Part shown: in pieces, positions 37,387-51,915 of the stretch
Position numbering within the stretch: the stretch's first letter is position 1
How the letters are laid out: every line of letters starts with the position of its first letter
Origin: Tetrahymena elliotti 4EA
Lineage: Eukaryota > Ciliophora > Oligohymenophorea > Hymenostomatida > Tetrahymenidae
Length of the DNA: 64,000 nt
Assembly: GCA_000231825.2 (NCBI GenBank)
Contig: JH720293.1
Coordinates: 2,852,001 to 2,916,000 of the forward strand
Direction of reading: 5' to 3'
Program-made: the position numbers and the translations under genes
The notes under the pieces: model-generated
Database searches by the model: none
The model's input: the letters and a program-made list of their open reading frames with translations, nothing else
Told to the model about the DNA's origin: nothing

Positions 37387-38367
37387 TTAAATTTTTTTGT
37401 TCAAGACAAGGTAGTTAGTAAAACAAATCTACTTACAGCTATTTCCTGCTTTATTTTCTTTTATTGTTAGTTTGTTTACTTGATTGTGAAATATAAACTA
37501 AAATTTATGATTAGTTAAACAATAATACCTTTAACAATATAAAAATAACCACAATATCTAATTTTTTTAAAGAGATTTCAAATCAAAATACCTTATTTCA
37601 ATTAAATTAAATATTACCTGTCAACAATTTTTTGAATTAATTATAATATAATAGTGATAAATAATTATCTTGAGCAATACTAATATCTTAAAATAATAAA
37701 AATAATTAAATAAAAAATGCTAAAAATCCAAAACTAAAATTTGAAAAAAAATCAACACCTTATTTTATAAAAAATTATTATATAATATTTATAAGTATTT
37801 ATTATTTTTAAATAAGTTATTCAAAAGAAATTTTTTATCAGAATGAGTTCAACTGATTTAATTTGTAATGAAATAAAAAATTATTTTTTTTGATAATTAA
37901 ATAGAGAAAAAATAAAAAAAGCAAAATTAAAAATATTTTTTATGCTTTTTATTTGAATTAAAAGTTTTAATAATTAAAATAAAGCAATAGATAAAGATTT
38001 AGTGGATTGATGATTAGATTAAGGAAAGAGAATATAAATTAAAAATGTAAATATACAAGTTAAAATTATAAGTATAAATGAAGGATATAAATACTAAGAA
38101 ACGTATAATTAAATTAAAATTAGACTTGATAGATTGATTTGATTTAGAGAAAAGAGTCATTTATTTATGGTTGATTGATTGATTGGTTTGTTTGTTTATT
38201 TATTTAATAGTTACTGTTTGAACATGAATAATTCTTAATGATTTGTATTGTTTAGAATGAATTCTATGTTATTATTTTATTTTATTGGTATTTTAACTGA
38301 AGATAAAAGATCATTTTTATTTATTTAGTAATTTAAATCTGAAATAAAGATATGTATTTTTTATGGT
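37387..38367. other. Intergenic region with simple repeats
   Basis: About 980 bp. It contains GATT/GTTT/ATTT tetranucleotide runs near 38170-38210 (GATTGATTGATTGG, then TTTGTTTGTTTATTTATTTA). No coding frame was seen. It should contain the promoter of the Cys-rich gene. Confidence 0.45.
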
Positions 38368-39426
38368 TCACTTTTTTTTTTCCAAAATTTTTTTGAAGGC
38401 TAAGTAAATAGTATAAGCACCTGCAGATATTAATACAACTGATAATATTTTCTTATTATTATTTTTTATAAATTCTTGAACTAGTTGCTACATTTTCTTG
38501 TTTTTTTTATTACCTTATTAAATTATTACACCTTTTTGTAATGAAGATGAATTTGTTTAAATCTTTTTGTTGTTAACAGCTTCTTAGGCAGATTAATTTT
38601 GATTTTGCTTTTATCTTTCAATCTATAGTTTTGTAATTTGTCTTTATTTAAAACTAGTTCGAGTTAATTCATAAAAAGTTATGGTTTTATCATCAATAGT
38701 TTCAATTTTGTAATTATTTCTTACAACAAAGTGATGGAATAAGGCTACTTTTGATATGTAAAATAAATTCATGATTAAACGCACTTATACTTTATTTATT
38801 TCTATTACTTTTTCTCCTATTTAATATTGATCTGGATACTAATTGAAATCAAAATTAATGTCGCCATTATAAAATACAGTCATGTGAATTAATTAATTCT
38901 CTTTAAGTAAGACCTTTTCATTTTTAACTGCTTTATAAAGTAGTTCAATACCAGTTTCAGCTAACCTTTTCAGCTTAGAGTTAGTAATTTTTACACTACA
39001 TACAATAAAAACTTAATCTCCTTACTAAACTTAATGATCTTATCCAAAGCATTCTACGATCAACTAATTTTGAGAAACATTTGAATTTTTTCTTAATTCT
39101 GATCTTAGTTAGTCAATAAAAGTATATAATTGGAAATCCTTTGCTACTTAAAAAATAGATTGCTATAAATCATACTTGCTACTGTTTTATTAGTACTTTT
39201 CTAAATTATACTCAAACATATCTGGAATAAAATCATCGATGACTATATATTTTAGATATTTTTCAAGAAAATTGCTTTCTATTTTATTAAAATGGTCTGC
39301 TACACTCCTTTCACAAAGCCCTGTAATAGAACCCCTATTATTCTAATAGTTTTGCTACCTACTATTTTGAACTGCATTATTGTTGTTGTTATTAATCTAG
39401 TTATTTGTATTTCTAATTTCCATCAT
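38368..39426 (-). CDS. Unknown protein with C-terminal membrane anchor (352 aa)
   Basis: A single uninterrupted frame runs from the ATG pair 39426/39423 to TGA 38368, rich in TAA/TAG Gln codons. The N-terminus is an Asn/Gln linker (a run of five Asn). The middle has helical and beta-like segments (FLEKYLKYIVIDDFIPDMFE; SQNQLIVECFGQDHQVQQGD; ITNSKLKRLAETGIELLYKA). A basic Gln-rich linker leads to one hydrophobic helix close to the end (KKILSVVLISAGAYTIYLAF) and a short Lys-rich tail. That topology is a tail anchor facing the cytosol, typical of mitochondrial, peroxisomal or ER membranes; the basic flank slightly favours mitochondria or peroxisomes. The family was not recognised. It lies just downstream of the assembly gap in its own orientation. 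Confidence 0.68.
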
Positions 39427-40734
39427 TGTAATAAAATTCTTTACTATTGAAATTAATCCTTTCTTCCTTGAATTAATTATTTCTTTTAAAAATCTAATAA
39501 TTAGTCAATTTTTGCATCAATTGATAAATAAATAATTACTATCAATATTCCCCTAGATATAAAATAAAATTGTTAAATTTTAGTCATAGATATTTGAAAA
39601 ATCTAGAATATCTTCATCAAAATAGTAAATCATATCAAGCTTGATAAATATTTAAATCATTTCTCAACATTTTTCATTTTTTTCTCAAAAATAAACAATA
39701 TCTATTATTTTTTAATTAATTTCATTTTATTTTAATATTTTGCAATTTTTTAATTTATTAACCCTAAAAATTAATTGTATCTTTTTTTATTAAAAATTTT
39801 GATTTCTAAGATTNNNNNNNNNNNNNNNNNNNNNNNNNNNNNNNNNNNNNNNNNNNNNNNNNNNNNNNNNNNNNNNNNNNNNNNNNNNNNNNNNNNNNNN
39901 NNNNNNNNNNNNNNNNNNNNNNNNNNNNNNNNNNNNNNNNNNNNNNNNNNNNNNNNNNNNNNNNNNNNNNNNNNNNNNNNNNNNNNNNNNNNNNNNNNNN
40001 NNNNNNNNNNNNNNNNNNNNNNNNNNNNNNNNNNNNNNNNNNNNNNNNNNNNNNNNNNNNNNNNNNNNNNNNNNNNNNNNNNNNNNNNNNNNNNNNNNNN
40101 NNNNNNNNNNNNNNNNNNNNNNNNNNNNNNNNNNNNNNNNNNNNNNNNNNNNNNNNNNNNNNNNNNNNNNNNNNNNNNNNNNNNNNNNNNNNNNNNNNNN
40201 NNNNNNNNNAATTTTTATTTATTTTTAAAATTTATAATAGTAACACACTTTTAACTTAAATTTTCGTTTGCTTAAAGCTACAATTTATATTTTCTTTTTA
40301 AAATATAAAAAAATTTTACAAAAAAATGAAAATATTGTCAATTTTCATAAGAAATAAGCTATTTCATAAAATTTTTTATTAATTTTAATTCTTCTCATAA
40401 TTTTTCTTTCTTATTTTTTTGTATTATTTACAGAAAAACCAAACCAAAAGAATATTTGCAAATGAAAATAATAGCACTTATTACCATTTTGTTTTATGGA
40501 TTAAAATATTTTTTAAATATTCATGGATATACTTCTTTTAAAATTTACAAGTTTTAAATTTATGAAGTAGAAATAAATAATTATTACAATAAAAATACTT
40601 ACATTTCGTGAAAATTTTTTAATTTTTAGTTGGAAAGAGCTTTCTAAATCTAATATATCTTTTTTTAATCAAAAATAAATAATTGATTATTAGTATACTT
40701 TTATTAAGTAGATTAAATAATTAGATATTTTAAG
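39427..40734. other. Intergenic region containing the assembly gap
   Basis: Divergent spacer between the tail-anchored gene and the hydrolase. Bases 39814-40209 are N. The readable flanks are AT-rich with no frame. A gene inside the gap cannot be excluded, although the gap is under 400 nt if its size is true. Confidence 0.5.
39814..40209. other. Assembly gap (396 N)
   Basis: A run of N only. A translated frame across it has no meaning. Confidence 0.99.
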
Positions 40735-41668
40735 ATGTAATTTATTAAGGGCAGGACGCCAAATTTAGTTAATAATTTAGTTGTCCTTCATGGATTGTGT
40801 GGCTCTCCAAATAACTTTAGTGCTTTAGTGAAAAATAATAAAATTAGTAGCTAAGTTAATTCACACCTTCTTTATTGGCATTCATAAAAATTTAATATGC
40901 AAATCCAAACCAACTACCTTAAATAATATATTATGGACTTGCCAGAGGGGAATACATGCTTATTAGGTCACAGTATAGGAGCAAAAATTATCATGGCCAC
41001 TCTTTGCTAGTATAAATAAGAATTATAGGATAAAGTGAAAGGCACAATAATTGTAGATATGTTACCTTTTAACACAGAATAATCATAAGGATAGTCAAGT
41101 AAAAATTACCTAATTACTAAAATAAAATAGAGATTAAAAAATTATTTGATTATTTAGAGTATTAAAATTATATTATTAAATAATAAGCCGGAGTAGGAAG
41201 TATGAAACTGTGTCTTGAAAGGTTAATAGATATAGATTTGTAGAACAAAGATGGTGATTAAATAATGAAATATTTAAATGAAATTGTACCAAATAAAAGA
41301 ATTGCAGATTTGATATCATAAAATATTGATATTCCAAAAAAGAAATGGAAAATTGATGTCCAAGATATAATTTAGAACTATCATAATTTTGTAAATTACC
41401 TCTTAATTTATTACTAAAAAATAAAAAAATTTCAAAGATTTATCATAAAATAGAAGGAACTTGGCCTGGTTAAGTATTAGTTATTGCAGGAGAAAATTCT
41501 AATTATGTAAGTAGAAGTCAAGTTGAAGCATATAAAGAAGTATTTGAAAACATAGATTTGGAAAAAGATGTTAAATTTATAGAAAAAGCTGGTCATTGGG
41601 TTTAAGCTGATCAACCAATAGTTTTTATAAACGAAGTATCACACTTCTTAAAAAAAGTATATAATTGA
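40735..41668 (+). CDS. ABHD11-like alpha/beta hydrolase
   Basis: Three exons, 40735-41098, 41197-41390 and 41438-41668, have matching phases and give 262 residues, the usual size for the ABHD11/YbfF group. Visible features are the oxyanion-region LVVLHGLCGSPNNFSALV, the nucleophile elbow GHSIG with Ser80 (LLGHSIGAKI), and GTIIVDMLPF after it. The C-terminal catalytic His sits in EKAGHWVQADQP (His239). The order and spacing of HG, GHSxG and AGHWV fit mitochondrial ABHD11-type hydrolases. No clear N-terminal targeting sequence is present in the model, so cellular location is open. The substrate is probably a small ester or thioester, by family only. The intron borders GTAAAA...GTAG and GTAAAT...AAAG fit the window's other introns. 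Confidence 0.87.
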
Positions 41669-42199
41669 GGATTCATTAAATTCTAATTTCTTTATTTTAA
41701 GAAAAAATAAAGATAGAGAGTGGCTAGGTTTATTATCTAATTTGTTTTAAATTGTTTACATAAAATAAAAATTAGTTTATTTCAACAAAATAAATTAAGA
41801 AAATAATTTTATTTGAGAAAAAATTTAAAAGCTAAATTTCCTTTAATTTTAAAATGAATAAATTTAATTCTATTAAATATGTATTAGTATTATTGCATTT
41901 AAAGAATATTACTTGCTTTCTTGTTTTTGATGATATTGGCTAATCTATATTTTATTGAATTTTATTTTATAAAATTTACTATTAAAAATGAATGCAAAGA
42001 CAACAAATAAACATAACATAACATCTTTATTATTTCATTTTTTCTATTTATTTGTTTCCAAGTTAATCAAAAAATATTAAAAAATAGAAAGTATTCTTAA
42101 CAAAATAAATAAAATAAGATTCATAATAAAAAGAGAAAGCAAAAGAATTCAAAAAGCTTAAAATATTAAAGAAAGGAAAATTAATTAAAGCAATAAGAT
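41669..42199. promoter_or_regulatory. Intergenic region upstream of a biased-codon gene
   Basis: About 530 bp of AT-rich DNA. The 60 bp before the next ATG is A-rich, as is common before ciliate starts. Nothing more specific is visible. Confidence 0.4.
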
Positions 42200-42838
42200 A
42201 TGTCAGCATTATTAAAGGAAATTTTAGCATTGACTGTTAAGAGTGAAGCTGCCCTTTGGAAGGGTGCTGAACAAAAGGTTTTAAGCGGCCTTAACAACTT
42301 AGCAAAAACCGAATTGGTTTAAATTACCCATCATTTTGGTGTTAGTAAACAAGGTTCTGATACCCTTTGGTCTTAACTTGACAAGGCTGCAGTAGGTCAT
42401 TTCCCTGAACTCACTGTTGATGAAACTCTTTAACTTATTGATGGTTTTGGTGAATGCCCCGATTCCTACACTCTTTCCCATGACCTCAACTAAAGATTAT
42501 TAGTTAGCTGGGAACAACTTGGCAAGCTTAACTTTTAAAAATTGAAGGAAACTAATCCCTATATTGCCTCTGATATTATCAATTAATTAGATGCTGCTGC
42601 TGCTGAATTTATTAAAGTTAGACCTGCTACTGAATCTGAAGCTGGTGGTTTCCTTAATTCCCTTGGTGTTAGCAGCACATTCAATACTACTAAGAATGAT
42701 ATTTATGTTGTCAAATCTACTAATGGCAAAAAGCTCAATAACTAACAACAAAGAGAAGCTTTCGTTTTAGAAAAGGCCCAAAAGTACCTCAAGGAAGATC
42801 CTGAATCTAAAATTCTTGATATCATTTCTTCAAGATGA
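42200..42838 (+). CDS. Unknown 212-residue protein, probably highly expressed
   Basis: An intronless frame runs from ATG 42200 to TGA 42836-42838. It begins MSALLKEILALTVKSEAALW. The product is alpha-helical, with segments GLNNLAKTELVQITHHFGVS, LWSQLDKAAVGHFPELTVDE and SHDLNQRLLVSWEQLGKLNF. The regularly spaced helices, with repeated L-x-x-L and an internal W-x-x-L, recall short helical-repeat proteins of mitochondrial RNA-binding or respiratory-complex type, but no signature is firm. Base composition differs sharply from its neighbours: third positions use many C and G, and Lys is often AAG, the pattern of highly expressed Tetrahymena genes. The same bias is seen in the alanine aminotransferase 3 kb downstream. 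I cannot name the family. Confidence 0.72.
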
Positions 42839-45509
42839 TGCATGCGTTCAGAATTTTTATTACTAATTCTAAAAAAAAATATGAAAATGTATATATGCAA
42901 GGTTTTGAAAAAAGATGAATGCTCAATAGCGTATAATTTATGACTATTACAAAGGAAGTAGCAATATATTTTTTAAGTTAAAACTCAGAAAGGCTTAGTT
43001 GATTTGACTAATGGATGTACTAAAAATTTCAATTAAAATAAATAGGGAGAATTTACTTAGTTAGATAATATAGCTTAAGAATCATAACAAAAAAAGCTAA
43101 AATTACTCAAAAAAAAATAGCGCTAAACTAGTATCATTGTATGAGTCATTATTTACGTTTAATAGTTGCATATTATCGTACTTGCATCTACATTTTAATC
43201 ATTTATCAACAAATATGATTTAGAGTTTAAGATTTAGATATAATTTAGTTAATCGTGATACAACTGCTAAATTCATTTAAATCTATTCATTTCAACAAAC
43301 ATTCACTATCTCTCTCCTAAGCATCTTCTATTTGAAATTCATTTTCTAATTTTTAATATGATTCTGTTGAATTTTTTTTTACTATCTTCAACCCTTTCCA
43401 TTTTTATTTTTACTTCTCTTCCACTTTTTCAAACACTAACAAAAGATACAAACAAAAGCAAGAATAAAAACCCATGTAATAATTCCTTTAGTTTTTATAA
43501 AATCATTAAAAATTAAAAAAGCAAGCAATATAAAACATATTTTCTTTGTTCATATCAATAAAATTAAATAAATAAAATTTGTTCAAAAGTAATAATTTTA
43601 TTATCCAACTATTAAAATTATTTTGCTTCCTTATTTTTCAATTTAAAATCTAACTAAAATCCACAGAAAATAAGTAATAAAATTCTAATTATCTATTATT
43701 CTAAATAAATAGATCAAAGTATGTATTTAATTATTAATAAAAAAATAAAATTTGTATGATTTCAAACACCTTTTAGAAATGAGTGTTATTGTTTATGATG
43801 AAGGCATTATATATTTTGATTTATTAATTTTAATAATTTTTTAAAATTTTAATAAGCTCTAATAAAATGAATTTCTCAAATAAAAGTTGTGTTATTAAAA
43901 TTTTATTTCAGCTTAAAAAATATCAAAATTTGGAGTTTTTTCAAAATTAGAAACACATATGAATATTAAGCTTATTCTCTTATAGAATTTTATCCATGAA
44001 TATATTAAAATTGTTAATAATTTAATAAATAAAAAGTAACTTAAATTTATTTATTTAGATGTTAATACTTTTTTAAACAACAAAAAGTATATTTTTAAAA
44101 TAAAATATTAAATTTTTTAAAAATTCATCTTCTTTTTCTAAATTAATTTTTTTAGATCTAATGGTCTAGTATTAAAAAATCATTTTTCATTTTATTCCTT
44201 CCTTTTTTTTTCCTTATTAAATATTTTCAAATTTAATTTTAATAAAACTTCTTATAATTATTTAAAAGGTCTATTATTTAAAATATCAGTTTAATTTAAG
44301 TTTTATTGAAATTGTATTAAGTGAGTGATGGTTTATTTGGATATAAAAATTCTTAATTTAATTTAAAATTGTAAAATAAATGTTAAAAATAATGTTTGGA
44401 TTAAAATACAGGTGAAAAAATTTCATTCCGATAAGCTTATATAATTTATCATTATGTAAAAATATGGGTTATTAAATAGATAAATATTTAATGTGTTTTT
44501 TATTTATTTTTTAGTTTAGGTATTTAGAAATACCATATTTTTAAAAAAGGAGTTGAGACATTAATTGATGACTAAACAAACAAAATAATAATTAATTTTG
44601 TTACAATTATTATTATTATTATTATTAAGAGACAAAAAAATATAATTTCAAAGTTAATTCTGAAAGATAGCAATTTCTTAGAGAAGTGTGCTTACATATA
44701 TCTGTTAATTATATTCTGTTTGATTTATTTTATGAATTTTATCAAAAATTTACTTGTGGTAATCAATAAATACTATTCTTTAGAAAAATTAATGCAAACT
44801 ATTTCGTATTTTTTATCTTTAGTTTTAAATATCTGACGCAATAAAAAGTTGTATCATTTTATTATTTTTTAAATTTTCTATAACAAATACCAATTTTTTG
44901 TGTTTTAAATTTTATTTAGTTTACTTTGAGCTCAAAAATCTTTAAAAACAGAATGAATTATGGGAAAGTGTGTATAATTCCCACTTAATTTCATCTAATT
45001 TAAAATGAATTTTCAATTATAATAGAAAATTTGCATTTATAAAATATTATTAGTATGAAGACTTACTCTTCATTTTTATTTTTTTTTATAAAAAATATCT
45101 AGGAAAAATAAATAATTTAAAGGATAAATTTATTGTCTTTTACACCTGAATGCGTCAATTCAGTCTATAAAATGAAAATAAAAAATCCAAAGATATTTAA
45201 TTAAATTTTAGAAGGTTTTTAATTCTTCTAAATCATCGTTTAATTCACTTCTGAAAAAATTAAGGTAAGCTCATAACTTGTTTTGAGAGAGATCATTTCG
45301 TTAAGCTTATTAAGAGATATGATAACCCTATCAAGAACTTAACTTTGAAATAGATATGAATTGATGGATCAACTAATGAACTAGATCAAAATTTTAAGAA
45401 GATTTAATTGTAGATTCTTTAAATTGTAGATATAAATTAAATTAAAAACATTAAAAAATTAAAATTTGTAATACTGAACAAGGTTAAAACAAAGAGAGAA
45501 GGAAATAAA
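42839..45509. other. Long intergenic region with one coding-like segment
   Basis: About 2.7 kb. Bases 42915-43144 contain a coding-like stretch (listed separately). From 43145 to 45509 I see only AT-rich DNA with T-tracts and a TTA-type microsatellite near 44610 (about six ATT repeats). No frame longer than background and no RNA gene was recognised on either strand. The final 100 bp, A-rich, precedes the aminotransferase start. Confidence 0.45.
42915..43144 (+). pseudogene. Coding-like segment, broken or unresolved gene model
   Basis: An ATG at 42915 opens MNAQQRIIYDYYKGSSNIFF and continues only to a TGA near 43005. In another frame, 42936-43144, the DNA reads VKTQKGLVDLTNGCTKNFNQ then GEFTQLDNIAQESQQKKLKL, ending in TGA. 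This composition looks genuine. Joining the two frames needs a 20-nt intron (42958-42977), shorter than any other here. It may be a gene with a missed upstream exon, a frameshift from sequencing, or a decayed gene. No family was recognised. I call it pseudogene only as the most cautious label. Confidence 0.3.
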
Positions 45510-47566
<2,057 letters not shown>

Positions 47567-48589
47567 AAGGTTTAATTTAAATTAAAAAGCAAAGATAAAT
47601 ATTCTTAACAGCTGTATATAAAATTTAGTTAATTATATTATTTACATTTAACTAAATATTTATTCATATTTATTGATTGTGTCTTTCATATAAAATAATT
47701 TATCCGTCTTTATTTTGTTCTTAGATTTAAATATTCAAAATTAAAAACTTCAAAAAAACGATATCTAATTAATATTTTAAATTAGATTCTAAAGTAGTTT
47801 ACAAATAAAATTAAGCTGTAAGTTAATTTAATTTCATTAAATACAAAATCTTGTTTTAACATTTCAGATTAGATCAATACATTACTGGAAATAAGAGTAA
47901 GGATGATAAGCTAACCATAAAGAAATTATTTCCAAAAACAATCTTTCATAAAATAAAAAGAATATAAAATCTTAATGAAATAATAAAAATTTATTTTGAG
48001 ATAAGTAATTCAAACAAAATAACTTAATTAGGTCATAGTTTTTCAAGGTTTAATCCATAATAAATTATTGAACATATTTATTTAGATTTTTAAAGTTTTT
48101 ATTTGGAATTATTTTTTTGATATTGATGATGAATAAATGTTTTATTGTTTAATTTGTTAAAAGAAAAGCATTAAAAAATTATAATTTTATTTTACTTAGA
48201 ATTTGTAATATTATGATTAGAAGTTATAAAATAATGATGATTGTTGATAAATTCAAGTGTAATTTAATTGAATGGATTTTTTTTTCAATAAAAATATGGT
48301 AGTAAAATAAAATTAAAAAATGAAGTCAAATGGTTTAAAAATCATAAAATTTACTCTGTGTAAACTCAATTTATTTTGATGGATGAAAATAATTGATTAC
48401 TAAAATGAGTACACAAGATTGATGTAACTTCATTAGAGATATTTCTAATTACAATTAGTGGCAAAGAATTATTTCTGATAATTGTAAACTTTCTTTTACT
48501 TATTCTGAAAGAAAATTTCATGTAGTTAAAAAAAAAAAATCCTAATTATTAATTAAGTTTATAAAAGAACAAAATTAAAATTTGTTAAA
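47567..48589. other. Intergenic region, about 1 kb
   Basis: AT-rich spacer between tandem plus-strand genes. It has A/T runs only, with no frame or RNA gene recognised. Confidence 0.45.
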
Positions 48590-51500
48590 ATGAAAAAAGT
48601 AATTTAAGGTTTACTAATAGTTACATTATTTTTACTTCCTTTCATTAACTCTGATTGCTATCATGATACTGAAGAAGAAATCAAAAAATTTTAAGAAGAG
48701 TTTTCTGAGCATTACTTTGGTTTTATTCTTCCAAAATACTAAGGATAAACAAACTTAAGAAAGCTTTAAAGCCCCTAAGATCTCTAAAATATAAGGGTTA
48801 CTCTAGATTTTAGTTTTCTTGACACTCTTCAGCAAGGTATTACTGAATAATAAAAAGCTTATATTTAAAAAGTATCAAAGATAGCAGCTTCATTTGTAAA
48901 CAAGCTATTAAAAGTCTAGCCTCTACCAGGAAATAACATTTACGGAAGTAATATAAGGTGTATAGACATAAATGTTCCAATTAAAGATTAAAAAATAGGT
49001 GTAGAAAATTCAGACTTAAACTTATATATTATTTATTTTAATAGTGGAAGTAGTGCTTTAGCAAATGCAGCATTTTGCTATTTAAATCCAGTTTATTAAA
49101 GACCAACTTTCGGGAGAGTTTCTTTTAACATAGGATACTTAAAAAACACAAACCCAAACTCTTTCAAATTTTAATTAGATTTACAAGTCCTTTTACATGA
49201 AATAATACATGTTTTAGGTTTTTCTGGTGATTCTATGTAGTATTGGATAGATCCTGACACAAAAAAACCTTACAAATCAACTGGAATTTCCAAAATAAAT
49301 ACATACTAAACAATTAGAGGATTTAAGACTCTAATATTAACATCTAAAAATGTTGCTGAAATTACTAAAAAACATTACAATTGCTCAGATATGATAGGAA
49401 TGCAAATTGAAAATCAGGTACAATTCATTTATTAATTATTCTACCTTTATTTATAAATAATAACTTTATTATCTCCAACTTTTAAGTAATTTAAGTAATT
49501 AAGGAAGATTTGTAAAAATTCCAAATAAATTAATCTTAAATCTAAGAATTTTTAACAAAATAAAAAAAGGTTGGGCTTTTCTTTTCATTTATATTAACTA
49601 TTTTTAAATTTATTTCTTTTTTTATTGAATTCAATCATAAAGTTTGATTAATAATCTTAATATGTTTTTTTTTTGAAGAGATTAATTTTCCATTTTTATG
49701 TTTTTTTTCACTTCATAATAATTTTTACTGAAAAAAGGGTGGGTCTGGATCTGCTGGATCACATTGGGAGAGAACTATTTTAATGAATGAAATAATGACT
49801 GCTTAGTAAGTTTCTATTGGATCTACTCTTTCTTAATTCACAATAGCTTTGTTAAAAGATACAGGATTTTGGGAAGATGTAAATACAAATTTAGCTGGAG
49901 AAGTGATATGGGGAAAAAATAAAGGCTGTGATTTTTTTAACTTAGCTTGTTAAGGTAGCAAAAAACTGAATTATCCAGAATTCGTGGCTTCTACTTCTGT
50001 AGAAGGATGCTCTTTTACATATGATGGATATGGAATTGGTATTAAAGATGGTTTTAATGATAATTGCTTTTACATTTAGCCATTCTCAAATATGCTTTGT
50101 ACAGATCTTTCAAACTAAAATAGTTAAAATACAGATTTAAAGTTGGAGAGCTACTCAATAAGTAGTCGTTGCTTCATGTCAACTTTAACAAAACCAGGTA
50201 TGTCTGGTTCTTTTAATATAAAAAGTAGATGTCATGAATCTTAATGTTCTAGTGATTCATCAACAATCACCATTACTATAAAATAATTAAATATTAATGT
50301 TATTTGTAATAAACCAGGTTAAGTTCAAGCAGTGAACTACAATAATAAAAAAATAGGAGATTTAGAATGTCCTAAAAATTTTGATTTATTTTGCTCAAAT
50401 GATTAATAGTGCTTAAATAATTGCAGTTCTAATGGACTGTGTGTCAATAAAGTATGTCACTGTGTAGATGGATTTACTGGACAAGATTGTTCTTTTCCTT
50501 GTCCCTAATTGTATGAAAACGGAAACTGTGTTAACACCTGTTCTCCATATAAATTTGCAAATCCAGACAAGGTAAAATTTTTTTTATTTTTTTTAGAATG
50601 TTAGATGAATTATTTCTTTTATAAAAAAAGACTTGCTAAACCAGTTGTCCAGATGGGTATTTTGGAGAATCTGTCTCTAATTAATGCAAGTAATGTGATT
50701 TTTCTTGTAAAAAATGTAGTGGTCTTCCATCTTCAGCTTCTAGCTAATCAAAAAATTGTACTAAATGTTCACTTTACAAGTATTTGTATTAAGGAAATTG
50801 CTTAGATAAATGCCCATCAGGGTATTATGAAGATACTTTAGATTAAGAATGTAAAAAATGTGGTTAAGGTTGTTTAGTTTGCGGAAATTTAGAAAATTGT
50901 ATTTAATGTGAAAATAATACAGGAAATGTATTAAATTAAGGAATTTGTAGTTCTAAGAATTGTGATTCAATTAGTAACTGTAATCAGTGCCCTTCGAATT
51001 TTAAAGAATGCCTATAATGCAAATCTGGCTACTTTTTATAAAGTTAGTTGTGTGTTACAGAAGAATCATGTAATCAAGGATATTTTGCTAATAAAAATAA
51101 CCAAAAGTGTGAAAAATGTGGTGATGAATGTATTAAATGCTCTAGCTTTGATATTTGTGAATAATGTAGAGATGGATATAGACTAGCTGATGAAGTGTGT
51201 ACTAATTGTATTTTTCCATGTAAAAAATGTGATTAATCAAATAAATCCATTTGCTAAAAATGTGAAACAGGGTATTATCTTTACTAGAACACTTAATGTG
51301 TTGATGCATGCCCCAAAAACACATATCTAGACACTGTAAGCTAAATTTGCTAACCATGCTAAAAAGGTTGCATGGATTGTTAAAATTAATTAAATTGTAC
51401 TCAATGTGATACAAGTAATGGATACTTCTTATTTGAAAACTACTAATGTGTAAAAGCAGGAGATTGCTTTTTGCCATGCCTGACCTGTAAAGATCCTAAT

Positions 51501-51915
51501 AATCCTAAGATTTGTACCAAATGCTAAGAAAACTTTGTATTGTAAGATAATCTTTGCTTATAGTCTTGTAAAGAAGGATATTATAGCTAAAGTATAAATG
51601 GCATTAATACTTGCCAGAAATGCTCTGATTTCTGCTTGTAGTGCTCTTCATAAGCAGACAAGTGTATGTCATGTAAGAGTGATAAGGTAATTATTTAAAA
51701 TAAAATATAAAATTTATTCAAGTATATATTTATAATAGGTTCTTTACAATTTTTAGTGCTTAACTGAATGCCCAAAAGATTTCATTAAGTAAAAAGATAA
51801 GACTTGCCAGAAATCTTTTGATGATACATACAAGAATTAGTCAAAAAAGTTATCTTTGTATGGTTATTAAATAATCATAATATTTGGATTTTTAATAATT
51901 ATAACATTTATTTGA
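48590..51915 (+). CDS. Leishmanolysin-like (M8) surface metalloprotease with cysteine-rich repeats and C-terminal membrane segment
   Basis: Exons 48590-49417, 49738-50571, 50631-51686 and 51757-51915, all in phase 0, give 958 residues. The N-terminus (MKKVIQGLLIVTLFLLPFIN) is a signal peptide. The zinc site reads VLLHEIIHVLGFSG: HEIIH at 203-207 with catalytic Glu204. The third ligand His285 lies in GSHWER, followed by MNEIMT with the Met-turn. That spacing (HExxH, a long insert, H, then M) is the M8 family pattern. After the protease domain there is an EGF-like module (CSSNGLCVNKVCHCVDGFTG) and many furin-like CxxC repeats (CKKCGQGCLVCGNLENC). One C-terminal helix then follows (YGYQIIIIFGFLIIITFI), ending almost at once, which fits a short-tailed membrane anchor. 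Likely role: secreted or surface proteolysis. Ciliates carry many such genes. Confidence 0.92.

Noticed and set aside
39775..40254. A 159-residue frame across the N run
   Set aside because: It exists only because Ns cannot encode stops; the readable ends are not coding-like.
44600..44630. ATT microsatellite as a possible CRISPR-like or satellite array
   Set aside because: It has only a few trinucleotide units and no spacers; an ordinary simple repeat in AT-rich DNA.
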